A stretch of DNA of 64,000 nucleotides from Petasospora fabianii (taxonomy: Eukaryota; Ascomycota; Saccharomycetes; Phaffomycetales; Wickerhamomycetaceae): contig CP048718.1 in NCBI GenBank assembly GCA_022641835.1, forward strand, positions 558,001-622,000, written 5' to 3'. Below the pieces are notes generated by a model. That model saw only the letters and a program-made list of their open reading frames with translations, ran no database searches and was not told where the DNA came from. A program made the position numbers and the translations under genes. The first letter of the stretch is position 1. The number at the start of each line of letters is the position of its first letter. Of the stretch, positions 18,339 through 27,750 are shown in pieces.

Positions 18339-21300
18339 TCACCAGTTCAGAAACTTGGCCACATGCATCTTCGTCTCCTCCAGCTCTTTCAATACTTTGT
18401 CCTGTCTGACCCTCGTAAAATAAACAGAACAGTCCTGGGACTCACAGTGGACGGCCTCATCCCCTGTACATGATCGGCAAACACTAAGAATTGCCCTCCA
18501 CCTCTCTTGTTCCAGCTTCACCTTCTGCTTCATGTTCAAAACCGTCTGTAATTCCTCCCTTTGGCATGCTTGACACAGCTTACTCTTGGACTGCACACCA
18601 CAAGAAACACAACTAACACTGTAGATAGAGCCTTTACTCTTCTGCCGTGGCATATCGTTGTACCACTGATGCACATCGACACCGACAAGTGAGAAAATTC
18701 TCTCAATTGGCGGTATGATGGTCTTAGTAATGTAGTACTCCGAATCGAGTTTGTGATTGTTCTTGATAAAGTCATCTGGTGATCTCGCACGTTCTCTAAG
18801 CAGTGAGTTGGGCTCTTGGATAATCACATATGGTACCCTTTCCTTGTACTGTGGTTCTGCACGTTCATCCTCTGCCATCTTCTTCTCGCTAACAACAGCT
18901 CCTGGTGGTGGGTTCTTGTATGTTCCAACTCTGACAGCACGGGCGAAGCAGAAATCCTGAATCGAGACATCATTGTTCATGATCTTAAAAAATTGGTCCT
19001 GAAGGTACTTCTTCACCAAAGTGATGTTATTGGTCTCAAAAAGTGTTCTCAAGCAGTGTTCAACAATGTGCTTCAAGGCAGGGTGGCCATCACGTCTCAC
19101 TGTCTCGATACCCTTGGCATCAAACTTTGCTGGCGAGTCTAAGTGCTCATATGAATAGCCCACATATCTTTTTTTCGCCATCAAAAGTGCTGGATGATAT
19201 ACCTTCTCGAACTTCAGCGTGATTGGGTTAGGATTAGATCTAGTGACAGCCTCTGCAATCTGCTTTCCAAGAACAAATGCATCCTCACGACTCCTTCCTG
19301 GAAGATAGACAAACAAAGAATCAGTATCTCCGTACACAACTTTGGCACCCCATGATTCATTCCCCTCAATCAGCTCAATAGCTCTCTCAAGTGTCTCACG
19401 ACCAGTCTGCACAATGGCATCAGCAACATCAGAGCACGGCATTCTTCCCGAGAATGAGGCGGAAGTATAACCATATGTCACATTAGCAGTCAACTTCAGC
19501 GCTAGCTGTCTGTTATTGTAAAGCTGTTCCATACTCGAATCAAGAAACTTCATCGTGCTCTTCACCATCACTCTAGTATCAAGAAGATCGGCAAGCATCT
19601 TAGCCAATAGAGATTTCCGCACGGAGGACTTGGCAAACATTAGTCCGTTGGGAGACAAAGTAATATCATTCTCCAGGAGCTTGAGCAGCTCTGGTGGAAC
19701 TTTAACTTTACCAGCACCAATAGGATTAGGCGCTTTCTCAGAATAGTTCTTAAGACGACCCAGCAGTGTAGAGTAGCAGTAGTTGTATGCAATTATGATA
19801 GATGGATACAATGACTGGAAGTCCAACACAAGCAAGGGAGAGTTATAATACTGGGAAATGGGCTCCATCACCATTGGGATGCATTCTAGTGGCTTCTGAT
19901 CCCTGACCTGCTTCTTGCTTGGACTCAGCATCAAAAAATTCTCAGCCTTGGCGATCCTTGTCATTAGTGACTCCACTTTGTACTGAGATCCACGATAAAA
20001 CACATCATTGAAGTCAACACCAATCAATCTTGCCTGCTCAGCCGCCCTTGAAATCACTTCAGCAGATGCAAGGAGCTTAGAATCAACATCAATCCTTCTC
20101 ATCAAGTGCTTCACAACAATATTGAAGTCTGTCTCAGCCATTTGAGTCAGTGACTTGTAGGAGAAATGGGGAAGCTTCTCATGTAGCAGGTGATAAGCAA
20201 CATACTCAATACTGTTCTTCTCCAAATTCAAATCCTTGAGTGTTCTCCAAATGTTGATAGTGTGCCTACCACAGACCTGAATCGAAGATGTATGAGTGTA
20301 TCCCCAATGATCACCCATCTTGCTGTGACTCTTAAAAGTGACGCGAGATATCTCGGAAAGGAAGTTGAATTCATTCAGCACCTTTCCCCTGTCAATGATA
20401 TACCCCCATGATGAGGCATGGACCTCATAGCCTGCGATGATGTCTGGATCGTACGAGCAGATGAGGGTGGCCAGGTGATTGAGCATGTCAAGTTCGTCAT
20501 CAAAGATTGAGACGTCAATGGTGAGTCTCTTGTTAGTGTATGACTTCTGCAAGCAGAGGACTCCTTCATTTATCAAATCTCCATTGATGAATCTCCAGGA
20601 AATGGCAACGATTGGATCATTAGCTGGGTTAGGGTTGAGATCACCACGCGTTGGGACAAAGACCTCTGCGATGAAGACGGTGAGGTTGTTGGATCCGTCT
20701 GGACGACGTTCAATAGACTTCTGCGTGGCAAATTTGAATGTTCTCTTAACATCTATTTGGGTCATTGGTCTTGGCCTCTGATATGAGTGATCCTCGACGT
20801 CCTCATAAGATGGTGGCTTGATTGTGTACCTCCAAGACTTCGGTGTGGGGTCGACAGTGGCAGAGGTGGTAATCGGTGTGTTCTCAGTGAATTCTCCATT
20901 GATTGGCACTGGCGGAAGATATTCAAGCAGCTTGGATTTCAGTTCAAATTTCTTACCAGCGTATACAAATGGCTTGGGTGGGGCCTCCATGTAGAATGGG
21001 TCAGTGTACTGGATGTTCGGTAGCCCCTCCTCCTCAAAATCGAGAAGCATAGGTGGTGGGTTCTTGTAGATGTGTCTTGCAGTAGATGATTCATGAGGTC
21101 CAAGCTTGGGTTGCTGTAATGGTTCTGGGAATGCGTTTGAAAAAGTTCTCTTGAGGACATACATCCTCTTAAGGAACTGTGAGTGAGCGGAGACGTCAAA
21201 AGATGTTGTGTTCCCTTCTGTTAACGAGGGCACCGCTGGATCAGCACCTTCATATACTTGCTCCTGTAGTTCTGCAACTTCATCATCCTCTGCCTCGATT

Positions 21301-22556
21301 TCATCTCTGATGTTCTCAAGTGCCTGTGCATCGGCATTGTAGTCTTCACGAAATGCATCGTCATCTTCATCCTCAATGATTTCACCATGAGTCGTTTCTT
21401 CCTCTTCTTCATCTTCACTGACATACTGTGGCTCATAAAACATCTCAGTGATTGATTCAAATGTGGTGGGATACTTGTCTAGTAACGGACTTGACTTCAC
21501 AAATGATCCAAAGTCTAAGTTCGAAATCTTTGTAGCCATCCCCTTCGCATATTCAAACAATTTCTGATTCTCTTCGGCCTCGACGAACGACATTGTTGGG
21601 TCCCTCACGATATCTACCGGTGTGGAGAAGGGCTTCTCACCCTTGATTTGTCTCTGGTATGCACTATCTTTCCATAGATCTTTGGTACTCTGAATGTACA
21701 CCGTATCATTCAGCTCAACCAACCCCAGCTTCTCGGCAAACCCCTTGTGTAGGTCCCGCTCTTTTAGATCAAGGCGATTCAAGATAAATTGGACACTAGT
21801 GTCAATTTCAAGTGCACTTCTTCCAATTCTGGGGATCACGGTGGTGTTGAAGCCCATCATATACTCCACAAGTTCTGGCGTCTTGAGCTCATCGTCGAAT
21901 AAGATCGGGGTTCGGATGTAAATATCTTGCAAACGAAGCCATCCACAACCGAACAAATTGAAATCTGTGAGGAATTGGAGTCCAAATGGGATGTGCGCTT
22001 CAAAGACGTCAGTCTTTTTACCTAGGGCATGACCATCTCGTAAAAGATCTGCAATTCTATTGAGATATGATGGGTTGAGGAGATGGATCTTGAAGAAAAG
22101 CTGGTGACCAACATGATATCCATAAAACTTGGTACCCTTGCAAATAGATACGTGAGCAATGTACTTGAAGACCTTGGGATCTGGCTCTTGTCCGCGGCCT
22201 CGGTTTTCATCATCGTCGTTGTCCTTATTGTGCCTCAGAGATTCTGCAACCACTCTCTCGAGCCGGAGTTGGAGCTCGAACGGATCCTCACGCATCCAGG
22301 GAATATACAAGTACGGGAACGCACCGTGGATGTGCACTAGTATATTGTGTCCAGTGGGAAGAGAGCCAAAGACCCGTACCACTGGCACATGGTGGTAGTA
22401 GTATCCCGATCCCGGCGGTGCAGATGGCGGCTCTGTCCTGTCAAAGGGCGTCGGAGTTGCCTGGTACCGGTCGAAACAGTTAATTTGGACGGCGAAGGCA
22501 TCATGTTCAGAGTCGTTGCGGGTCGCATAGAGCTCCTCTCTGTTCTTGTGTTCCAT
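18339..22556 (-). CDS. REV3: DNA polymerase zeta catalytic subunit Rev3
   Basis: 1405 aa from MEHKNREELYATRN, a start that puts VVRVFGSLPTGH at about residue 60, as in S. cerevisiae. An in-frame ATG 87 bp upstream (22643) would add 29 unconserved residues. The N-terminal B-family domain is followed by an acidic linker (EDEEEEETTHGEIIEDEDDD). The exonuclease-like region is divergent, and the polymerase motifs are intact: A (DFQSLYPSIIIAYNYCY, about residue 910), B (KLTANVTYGYTSASFSG) and C (YGDTDSLFVYLPGR, about 1070). Two C-terminal cysteine clusters (CVSCGVQSKSKLCQAC and CRSCTGDEAVHCESQDC) are the zinc and iron-sulfur modules that bind Rev7, Pol31 and Pol32. Rev3 performs translesion synthesis. 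Confidence 0.97.
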   Translation of the reverse strand: MEHKNREELYATRNDSEHDAFAVQINCFDRYQATPTPFDRTEPPSAPPGSGYYYHHVPVVRVFGSLPTGHNILVHIHGAFPYLYIPWMREDPFELQLRLERVVAESLRHNKDNDDDENRGRGQEPDPKVFKYIAHVSICKGTKFYGYHVGHQLFFKIHLLNPSYLNRIADLLRDGHALGKKTDVFEAHIPFGLQFLTDFNLFGCGWLRLQDIYIRTPILFDDELKTPELVEYMMGFNTTVIPRIGRSALEIDTSVQFILNRLDLKERDLHKGFAEKLGLVELNDTVYIQSTKDLWKDSAYQRQIKGEKPFSTPVDIVRDPTMSFVEAEENQKLFEYAKGMATKISNLDFGSFVKSSPLLDKYPTTFESITEMFYEPQYVSEDEEEEETTHGEIIEDEDDDAFREDYNADAQALENIRDEIEAEDDEVAELQEQVYEGADPAVPSLTEGNTTSFDVSAHSQFLKRMYVLKRTFSNAFPEPLQQPKLGPHESSTARHIYKNPPPMLLDFEEEGLPNIQYTDPFYMEAPPKPFVYAGKKFELKSKLLEYLPPVPINGEFTENTPITTSATVDPTPKSWRYTIKPPSYEDVEDHSYQRPRPMTQIDVKRTFKFATQKSIERRPDGSNNLTVFIAEVFVPTRGDLNPNPANDPIVAISWRFINGDLINEGVLCLQKSYTNKRLTIDVSIFDDELDMLNHLATLICSYDPDIIAGYEVHASSWGYIIDRGKVLNEFNFLSEISRVTFKSHSKMGDHWGYTHTSSIQVCGRHTINIWRTLKDLNLEKNSIEYVAYHLLHEKLPHFSYKSLTQMAETDFNIVVKHLMRRIDVDSKLLASAEVISRAAEQARLIGVDFNDVFYRGSQYKVESLMTRIAKAENFLMLSPSKKQVRDQKPLECIPMVMEPISQYYNSPLLVLDFQSLYPSIIIAYNYCYSTLLGRLKNYSEKAPNPIGAGKVKVPPELLKLLENDITLSPNGLMFAKSSVRKSLLAKMLADLLDTRVMVKSTMKFLDSSMEQLYNNRQLALKLTANVTYGYTSASFSGRMPCSDVADAIVQTGRETLERAIELIEGNESWGAKVVYGDTDSLFVYLPGRSREDAFVLGKQIAEAVTRSNPNPITLKFEKVYHPALLMAKKRYVGYSYEHLDSPAKFDAKGIETVRRDGHPALKHIVEHCLRTLFETNNITLVKKYLQDQFFKIMNNDVSIQDFCFARAVRVGTYKNPPPGAVVSEKKMAEDERAEPQYKERVPYVIIQEPNSLLRERARSPDDFIKNNHKLDSEYYITKTIIPPIERIFSLVGVDVHQWYNDMPRQKSKGSIYSVSCVSCGVQSKSKLCQACQREELQTVLNMKQKVKLEQERWRAILSVCRSCTGDEAVHCESQDCSVYFTRVRQDKVLKELEETKMHVAKFLNW

Positions 22557-22671
22557 GACATTTGCCCAGCAGCTGGAGATGACAGATGAGAGAATCAGCC
22601 GCCGATAAGCAAACGGTGGCGTCTGCATGTTTACCTTTTTCATATTCCCCACGCGATTATTTTCATGTATT

Positions 22672-22679
22672 TTCGCGAA
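22672..22679. promoter_or_regulatory. TTCGCGAA palindrome between REV3 and LETM1-like gene
   Basis: Perfect copy of the palindrome, 116 bp from the REV3 ATG chosen here and 99 bp from the ATG of the divergent gene. An ACGCG core lies close by at 22651-22655. Confidence 0.45.
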
Positions 22680-22777
22680 GTCATCGGATCATTCGATCCA
22701 CAGTTTAACTATTCGTGGAGCAACTCTTCTTTACCGCTATCACCATCATTGGAACTGCCAACCTCAACCTCTCACTG

Positions 22778-24043
22778 ATGCTTACTCGGAGGTCTCTGTC
22801 GCTGCTGAGACCACAAGCCCGCTGGTCGTCGACTTTGACGCGCTCATCTGCCCTCGAGTCGCGAGAGACGTTCGAGGCTGAGATAGCCAATAACCCCATC
22901 TTGCACAAGCTGTGGCATGCCCCGCACACGCATCTTAAACCAGAGGAGGATACTGTTAACGCATCATCGACACTGCCAATAATTCTTCGTTCAAAGAGTT
23001 CCGTGTTTACTGATGTGGCCAAATCACATGAAGGCGAGGCTGGTTTTGGTCTCAAGTGGAAGCAGTACAAGGCTTACTTCCTCTCGGTGATCCACTTTTA
23101 CAGAGTTGGAATCCAAAACGTTTGGCGCAACAGAAGGGTCATGAACGAGATAAAGAACAAGTACTACATTGAGTCTGTGGCTACAAGAGGTGAAGTTGCT
23201 AAGCGGAAAGTTAAGAATGGCCAGGATCTGGTGCAGGCTCTATCTTCTCTCCAATCCCTCGAGAGAATCGAGCAAGAGGCGGTGAAGAACTCCGACGCTT
23301 CCGTTATTTTAAACATCACCAGAACGGAGTTTCAAACCATTTTGAGAACGGAACGTGATTTCTTCAAAGTACCAATGTTTGCCGTTATCCTTGTGATATT
23401 TGCCGAAATGACACCAATTGTATGCACATTGGTTCCCGAGATTGCCCCAAGTACTTGTGTCTTCCCTGGCCTTTTGAGAAAGATTTACAAATCCCCCATG
23501 GAGGCGCAGGACACACTCACCACGCATCGCAAGGAACAGGCTCTTTCCACATATTCATCAGGTGTGGTGCCATTTCAACCACTTCCAAAACTCACCACCG
23601 AGGAACTGCGTCTCCTAGCCAAATCCCTAAATCTCACATCAAGATACATTCCAATCTCACTATACCCAGAAACGATACTGCAAACCCGATTGACTCACAA
23701 GTTCCATGAAATCAAAGTCGACAACCATTTCCTGATCAACTCATCTCAAAATTTGTGGAATCTCAATAAGAACGAGCTCATCAGATGTTGTGTGGATCGT
23801 AACCTTATCAATCTCGTCACTGAGGACCTTGCCACCATTGGAGCACACGACCTCAGGATTAGACTTTTCTTCTTCCTTGGTCTTATGGAATCTGATAAGT
23901 CTCCGACAAACTTTGGCCTTCTGGGTTTGAATCATCTTGGAATCAAGGAATGGGTCGAGTTTACAAACATTGATAACAAAACTGCACATCTCATCAATGG
24001 ATGGTGGGTCCAGAAGCATTCTCCTGAGAAGAAAGACTACTGA
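22778..24043 (+). CDS. LETM1-like mitochondrial protein (position of YPL168W/MRX4)
   Basis: 421 aa from the first ATG. The N-terminus MLTRRSLSLLRPQARWSSTL is a typical arginine- and serine-rich mitochondrial presequence. The body resembles the LETM1 ribosome-binding fold: ITRTEFQTILRTERDFFKVP, a hydrophobic helix (FAVILVIFAEMTPIVCTLVP), then APSTCVFPGLL, with helices of LTTEELRLLAKSLNL type downstream. LETM1 proteins sit in the mitochondrial inner membrane, affect K+/H+ exchange and contact mitoribosomes. The gene is divergent from REV3, exactly where S. cerevisiae has YPL168W (MRX4, 430 aa, mitoribosome-associated), so orthology is likely, but I rely on position and length for that. Confidence 0.72.
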   Translation: MLTRRSLSLLRPQARWSSTLTRSSALESRETFEAEIANNPILHKLWHAPHTHLKPEEDTVNASSTLPIILRSKSSVFTDVAKSHEGEAGFGLKWKQYKAYFLSVIHFYRVGIQNVWRNRRVMNEIKNKYYIESVATRGEVAKRKVKNGQDLVQALSSLQSLERIEQEAVKNSDASVILNITRTEFQTILRTERDFFKVPMFAVILVIFAEMTPIVCTLVPEIAPSTCVFPGLLRKIYKSPMEAQDTLTTHRKEQALSTYSSGVVPFQPLPKLTTEELRLLAKSLNLTSRYIPISLYPETILQTRLTHKFHEIKVDNHFLINSSQNLWNLNKNELIRCCVDRNLINLVTEDLATIGAHDLRIRLFFFLGLMESDKSPTNFGLLGLNHLGIKEWVEFTNIDNKTAHLINGWWVQKHSPEKKDY

Positions 24044-24136
24044 ATATTACATTTATGAGACTTTAAAAAGTGTGTATATGTGCATTTAAAGAAAACCAAA
24101 AGGTTGGTCATAACAATCATTAAAAAGCAGGTTCAT

Positions 24137-25831
24137 TTAGCTGCGTTGCTTATCCTTATAGGACTGTAGGTGGGCATCCTCCTCCTTGATCTCGGTATGC
24201 ACATGACCAGGACCACGAATCAACTTGTGGTCTTGTACAGTGCATGGAACAATATTCTTGAACCAATCATCCTCAAACATGTCTTTCAATGTAGCTCTAT
24301 CATGTGGTTCCACGGCCAACATGCGGGAGAGAATTGGTCTGGCAGCGTGTGGAAGAAGACGCATAAGTCTGTATGGTCCATGGATGCTATGTGAATGGTG
24401 AGGTGGTGTGGTATTTGGATGATCTGATGATTTTATAGCTGACGACGATTTCGTTGAATTTTTAACGGGCGTTGGAGTTTCCCTTGGAGTGATACAACTC
24501 TCAGATGATCCATATCTATGCTGTGGTGGAAGCACAGGTTGTGGTCTGTACTCCTCACCTGGAATATGCGTTGCATCCAACACCTCAGTAATTTTCTCAA
24601 CTTGAATCTCCCTTTCTCTAGCTTCACGTTCTTTTCTCAATCTATCCTCTTTGCGTCTGCGGATGAGCTCAGCATGAACCTTGGCAGCCTGAGCATAGTC
24701 GTGTGGACGGTCATCAGGCATGGAATAGAGTCTAAAGGACGGATCTGATTGCTTTGGTGCCTTCCATGGGAATCTCTTGAGCGTCATACAACAGTATATG
24801 ATGGCAATGGACCAAATATCCACGGGACGAGGATCATATTTGACATAGTTGATAGTCTCTGGGGCAAGATATGGATCTGAGCCACAGACACCCTGGGCCT
24901 TGGTGATTTTGTCCTCGTATGGGTATTTGAAGACGCAAGCAGAACCAAAATCAATGAGCTTAACAATGCCATCTCTGGTGACAACACAGTTATCCAATTT
25001 GAGATCTCTATGGGCGATACCGACACTATGCAAGTATGCGACACCTTCTGTTATCTGACGGAAGCAACAATTGATCTCACATCTGGTCATACGACCGGAC
25101 ATGACGACAGCAAAGAAATCAATAGGGCAGTACTCCATAACCTCATAGTAGTGGTCACCTTCATGTGCAATGTCCAGCGTCTGAATGATATTTGGATGCT
25201 GTAATGTGGAACCGATGCAGAACTCTGTTGTACACTTCTTAGCATACTCCTTAGCCTGTTCGTTGGCTCTTCTAGGTCTAAATTCCTTGACAGCGAATGT
25301 GACACCATCAGATGGTCTTGTCAAAAGTCTCACGGAGCCACCTGCACCGGAACCTAACACTTTACCCAAATGGCCATATTTTTGAGCGAGTACTCCGTCT
25401 ATATCAAATGGATCATTAGTGTGTTTTGACAGACTCAGTGTGGAGGTAGAGGCACCAGCGCCTGCGCTGCGAGTGGAGTGTGATGATGATGCTGAGGATG
25501 ATGAGTTCTTGCGTCCAGAAGGACGGAAGAAACGTTTGAGTGGTTGCATGAACTGACCATGGTGGTTTTCTTTATCGAGTGACGTAGAGAAGGACCCTGT
25601 GGGTGTTCCAGGCGGTGAGTTCGAGTGGTTAGAGTGGTTTGAGTCATGCGGTGAGTGGTCATCATCGTGGTTGCTATGGTCGCTCTCCATAGCCAGAGAG
25701 GTGGACCTTGTAGTGCGGGTTGACTCATGGTCCTCATCATGTTTGCCGAGGGAGAGCCCAAAGAACGATTTTTTGGAACTCATTCCCGTGCTTGTGGTGC
25801 TACTATTATTGTGATTTAGCGTGAAATGCAT
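24137..25831 (-). CDS. SAT4: Ser/Thr protein kinase of the SAT4 (HAL4)/HAL5 family
   Basis: 564 aa. A Ser/His/Asp-rich disordered N-terminus of about 150 residues precedes the kinase domain. The glycine loop is GSGAGGSVRLL, the lysine motif VTFAVKEFRPRR, the catalytic loop HRDLKLDN, the metal motif DFGSA and the activation segment GSDPYLAPE. The match to S. cerevisiae Sat4 is close (VMEYCPIDFFAVVMSGRMTR). A charged insert (about residues 395-470) with coiled-coil-like ERRKEDRLRKEREAREREI splits the C-lobe before the final RMLAVEPHDRATLKDMFEDD. Sat4 stabilises the Trk1/Trk2 potassium transporters. HAL5 or KKQ8 are alternatives within the same fungal-specific group. Confidence 0.8.
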   Translation of the reverse strand: MHFTLNHNNSSTTSTGMSSKKSFFGLSLGKHDEDHESTRTTRSTSLAMESDHSNHDDDHSPHDSNHSNHSNSPPGTPTGSFSTSLDKENHHGQFMQPLKRFFRPSGRKNSSSSASSSHSTRSAGAGASTSTLSLSKHTNDPFDIDGVLAQKYGHLGKVLGSGAGGSVRLLTRPSDGVTFAVKEFRPRRANEQAKEYAKKCTTEFCIGSTLQHPNIIQTLDIAHEGDHYYEVMEYCPIDFFAVVMSGRMTRCEINCCFRQITEGVAYLHSVGIAHRDLKLDNCVVTRDGIVKLIDFGSACVFKYPYEDKITKAQGVCGSDPYLAPETINYVKYDPRPVDIWSIAIIYCCMTLKRFPWKAPKQSDPSFRLYSMPDDRPHDYAQAAKVHAELIRRRKEDRLRKEREAREREIQVEKITEVLDATHIPGEEYRPQPVLPPQHRYGSSESCITPRETPTPVKNSTKSSSAIKSSDHPNTTPPHHSHSIHGPYRLMRLLPHAARPILSRMLAVEPHDRATLKDMFEDDWFKNIVPCTVQDHKLIRGPGHVHTEIKEEDAHLQSYKDKQRS

Positions 25832-26711
25832 TGTGTGCGTTTGCTGTAATCAGTGGGACGGCAAGCTGGCCGGTGAGTGTGTGATGCTAGTGTGTGTGGG
25901 TGCGGATGCGGGTCTGATATATCGCTTGGTTGCGGTAGAGGATGTAGCGGAGAGATGTTAAAGTCAGAGGAGACAACTGATGGCTCTCAGTGTTCGGGCC
26001 GGTTTCAAATGCCTGGTGATGGTGCGCTAAGCGGGTACTGGGTGTATTTGCCTTGCGTAGAGATGAGAGAGAGAGGTTCTGTTAGATGCTTCTGCACAGA
26101 ACAATAGAAGGAGAAGGTTTGACACGCAGCGGGGAGCAGGACGAGCTTTCAATGGAAACGCCAGCCGCTGTTTATGGAGTTGAGACACCAGGATCAAGGA
26201 ATGTGTTGAAGGAAGGGTTCTGCAGATTGTGAAAAGTTCTGATGGAGTCAGCCCCATGATGCTTTGTGTTGCTCGTTATGTGCTAAAAGTGCGCTACGGG
26301 AAGACCGATTCCGGATACAATCCGCTGCGGCCAGAACGTTCCGGACCAACAGAGGCTTTTTTTTCTGCCTGCCTGTCCTTCGCTTGCACGGAGCCACCGC
26401 TCCGGAGAAAACCCCAGATTGTGTCTCTAAGTCGAGTAGATCCATGTAGGTTGGACTAACTATCAGTTCCGGAAGTCTTGCTTAATGAGAAGGTTGGTCT
26501 AGACCTTTGGCGCTGTATAATGGCATCGCTGTGCTCAGCCTGTTGTGCACAAGCGCGCGCGTGCGACTTAGCTGTCAAAGGGTCCCCTGATCTCTCGGGG
26601 CCGATAATCGCCATCACAATCTTAAGGATTTGAAGTCTCTGATTGTTCACTCTGTAATAATTATTCCCCTACTGAGCTCTAATCAACCTTTGAAAATCAA
26701 AACATAACAAA

Positions 26712-26787
26712 AAGCCCGCTTCTCCCGAGCTAGACCCTCGATCACGTCTTCCCCGGATATTCGTTCCGTCCGTGATCGGGCGGGCTT
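26712..26787 (-). other. Strong hairpin followed by a T-run on the minus strand; candidate structured RNA
   Basis: AAGCCCGC (26712-26719) pairs with GCGGGCTT (26780-26787), and GATCACG (26740-26746) pairs with CGTGATC (26771-26777), with a 24-nt apical loop and a 20/2 internal bulge. On the minus strand the outer stem runs straight into five T residues, as a Pol III-type terminator would. No tRNA-like B box was found. It may be an ncRNA 3' end or only an extruding palindrome; function is unknown. Confidence 0.3.
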
Positions 26788-27079
26788 CTAACTCAACTTG
26801 CAGCTTTTCCAACGCTCGTATCTCTATCTTGTCTCTTTCTATCTCTTTAAAATGGTGCGTTCTTTCGTCTTCTGATGCTGCATTTCCGCTTCCAGATCGT
26901 CTTCTGACCCGACAGTCATCATAACGAGACGGCATAGAACGCACCCTGGTGACACAATGTGGTTCCTCAGCCACGCGCTACCCTCGTTTGGCCACCACAT
27001 GTTGTGGCTTCAGCCGTTTGATAAAGTGTTTGAGATGCACTGATTCCGGCAATTTGCTGCCGGTAGACACACACTGAGA

Positions 27080-27420
27080 TACACCCGGACATTACTGGAT
27101 TTATATATACACCCGGACACCATTTTTGTTTAGTATCACAACTTTATAATGCTTGTAAAAATATTTATCTCCATCAAAAGATGAATCGTTCTTTCAAACT
27201 TCTTTATAAACGTATTAATAACAAGTATATTGTGAAATGTGGCATAACTTATGAAAATAAAACTCTAATCATGTTCACAAAAAGGTTTGAAGGAACATAT
27301 TTCTTTATCCAGTTATTTAGTCTACCCCAATAAATTGGAATTGTGCTAAAACAGGCCCCTTTTTCTTAGTTTCTTTTATGATTATTTAGTTCCAGTAAAC
27401 ATATACCCAACACTAAAGCA
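27080..27420. other. AT-rich island, possible replication origin or promoter-distal spacer
   Basis: A stretch clearly richer in A and T than its surroundings. At its left edge the 11-mer ACACCCGGACA occurs twice, at about 27081 and 27109. The sequence ATTTTTGTTTA near 27124-27134 fits 10 of 11 positions of the S. cerevisiae ARS consensus. In another species this consensus may not apply, so an origin is only a suggestion. Confidence 0.22.
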
Positions 27421-27504
27421 AAGAAGTCAAGTAATGCTTGCACAAGTGACGTATTCATTCGGCCCCATTGCCTGCAGGGCACCAACGCATCTCCACCGCA
27501 GCAG

Positions 27505-27512
27505 TTCGCGAA
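27505..27512. promoter_or_regulatory. TTCGCGAA palindrome upstream of PAC1
   Basis: Perfect copy of the palindrome, about 240 bp upstream of the PAC1 start codon. Confidence 0.4.
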
Positions 27513-27750
27513 ATGTTTTGTTTTGGTTTCGAATTACGACAACAAAGATCTAAGAGCTATATCCAATATTCCTTCACAATTGAACTATATCTAGGTCAAT
27601 ACTGCTGATACTACTCTTTAACCGCCCTTTTGAATCCAAGAGGAGCCGCTTTGATACCCAGAGCTTAAGCCGGCTTACCAAACAACCACTCTTTCGCTCG
27701 CGCATCTCCACATCACCCTTCGTCATCATCTCATCTGCTTACACACACAC

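Larger units (their letters stand above)
25832..27750. other. 1.9-kb intergenic region, SAT4-type kinase / PAC1
   Basis: Long gap between two divergent genes with no ORF that looks coding; short frames here have neither family resemblance nor consistent codon use. The left part (to about 26600) is GC-rich kinase promoter. The middle holds a strong hairpin (26712-26787). The right part holds an AT-rich island (about 27080-27420) and the PAC1 promoter with a TTCGCGAA site. It is one of only two gene-free stretches near 2 kb in the window. Confidence 0.5.
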
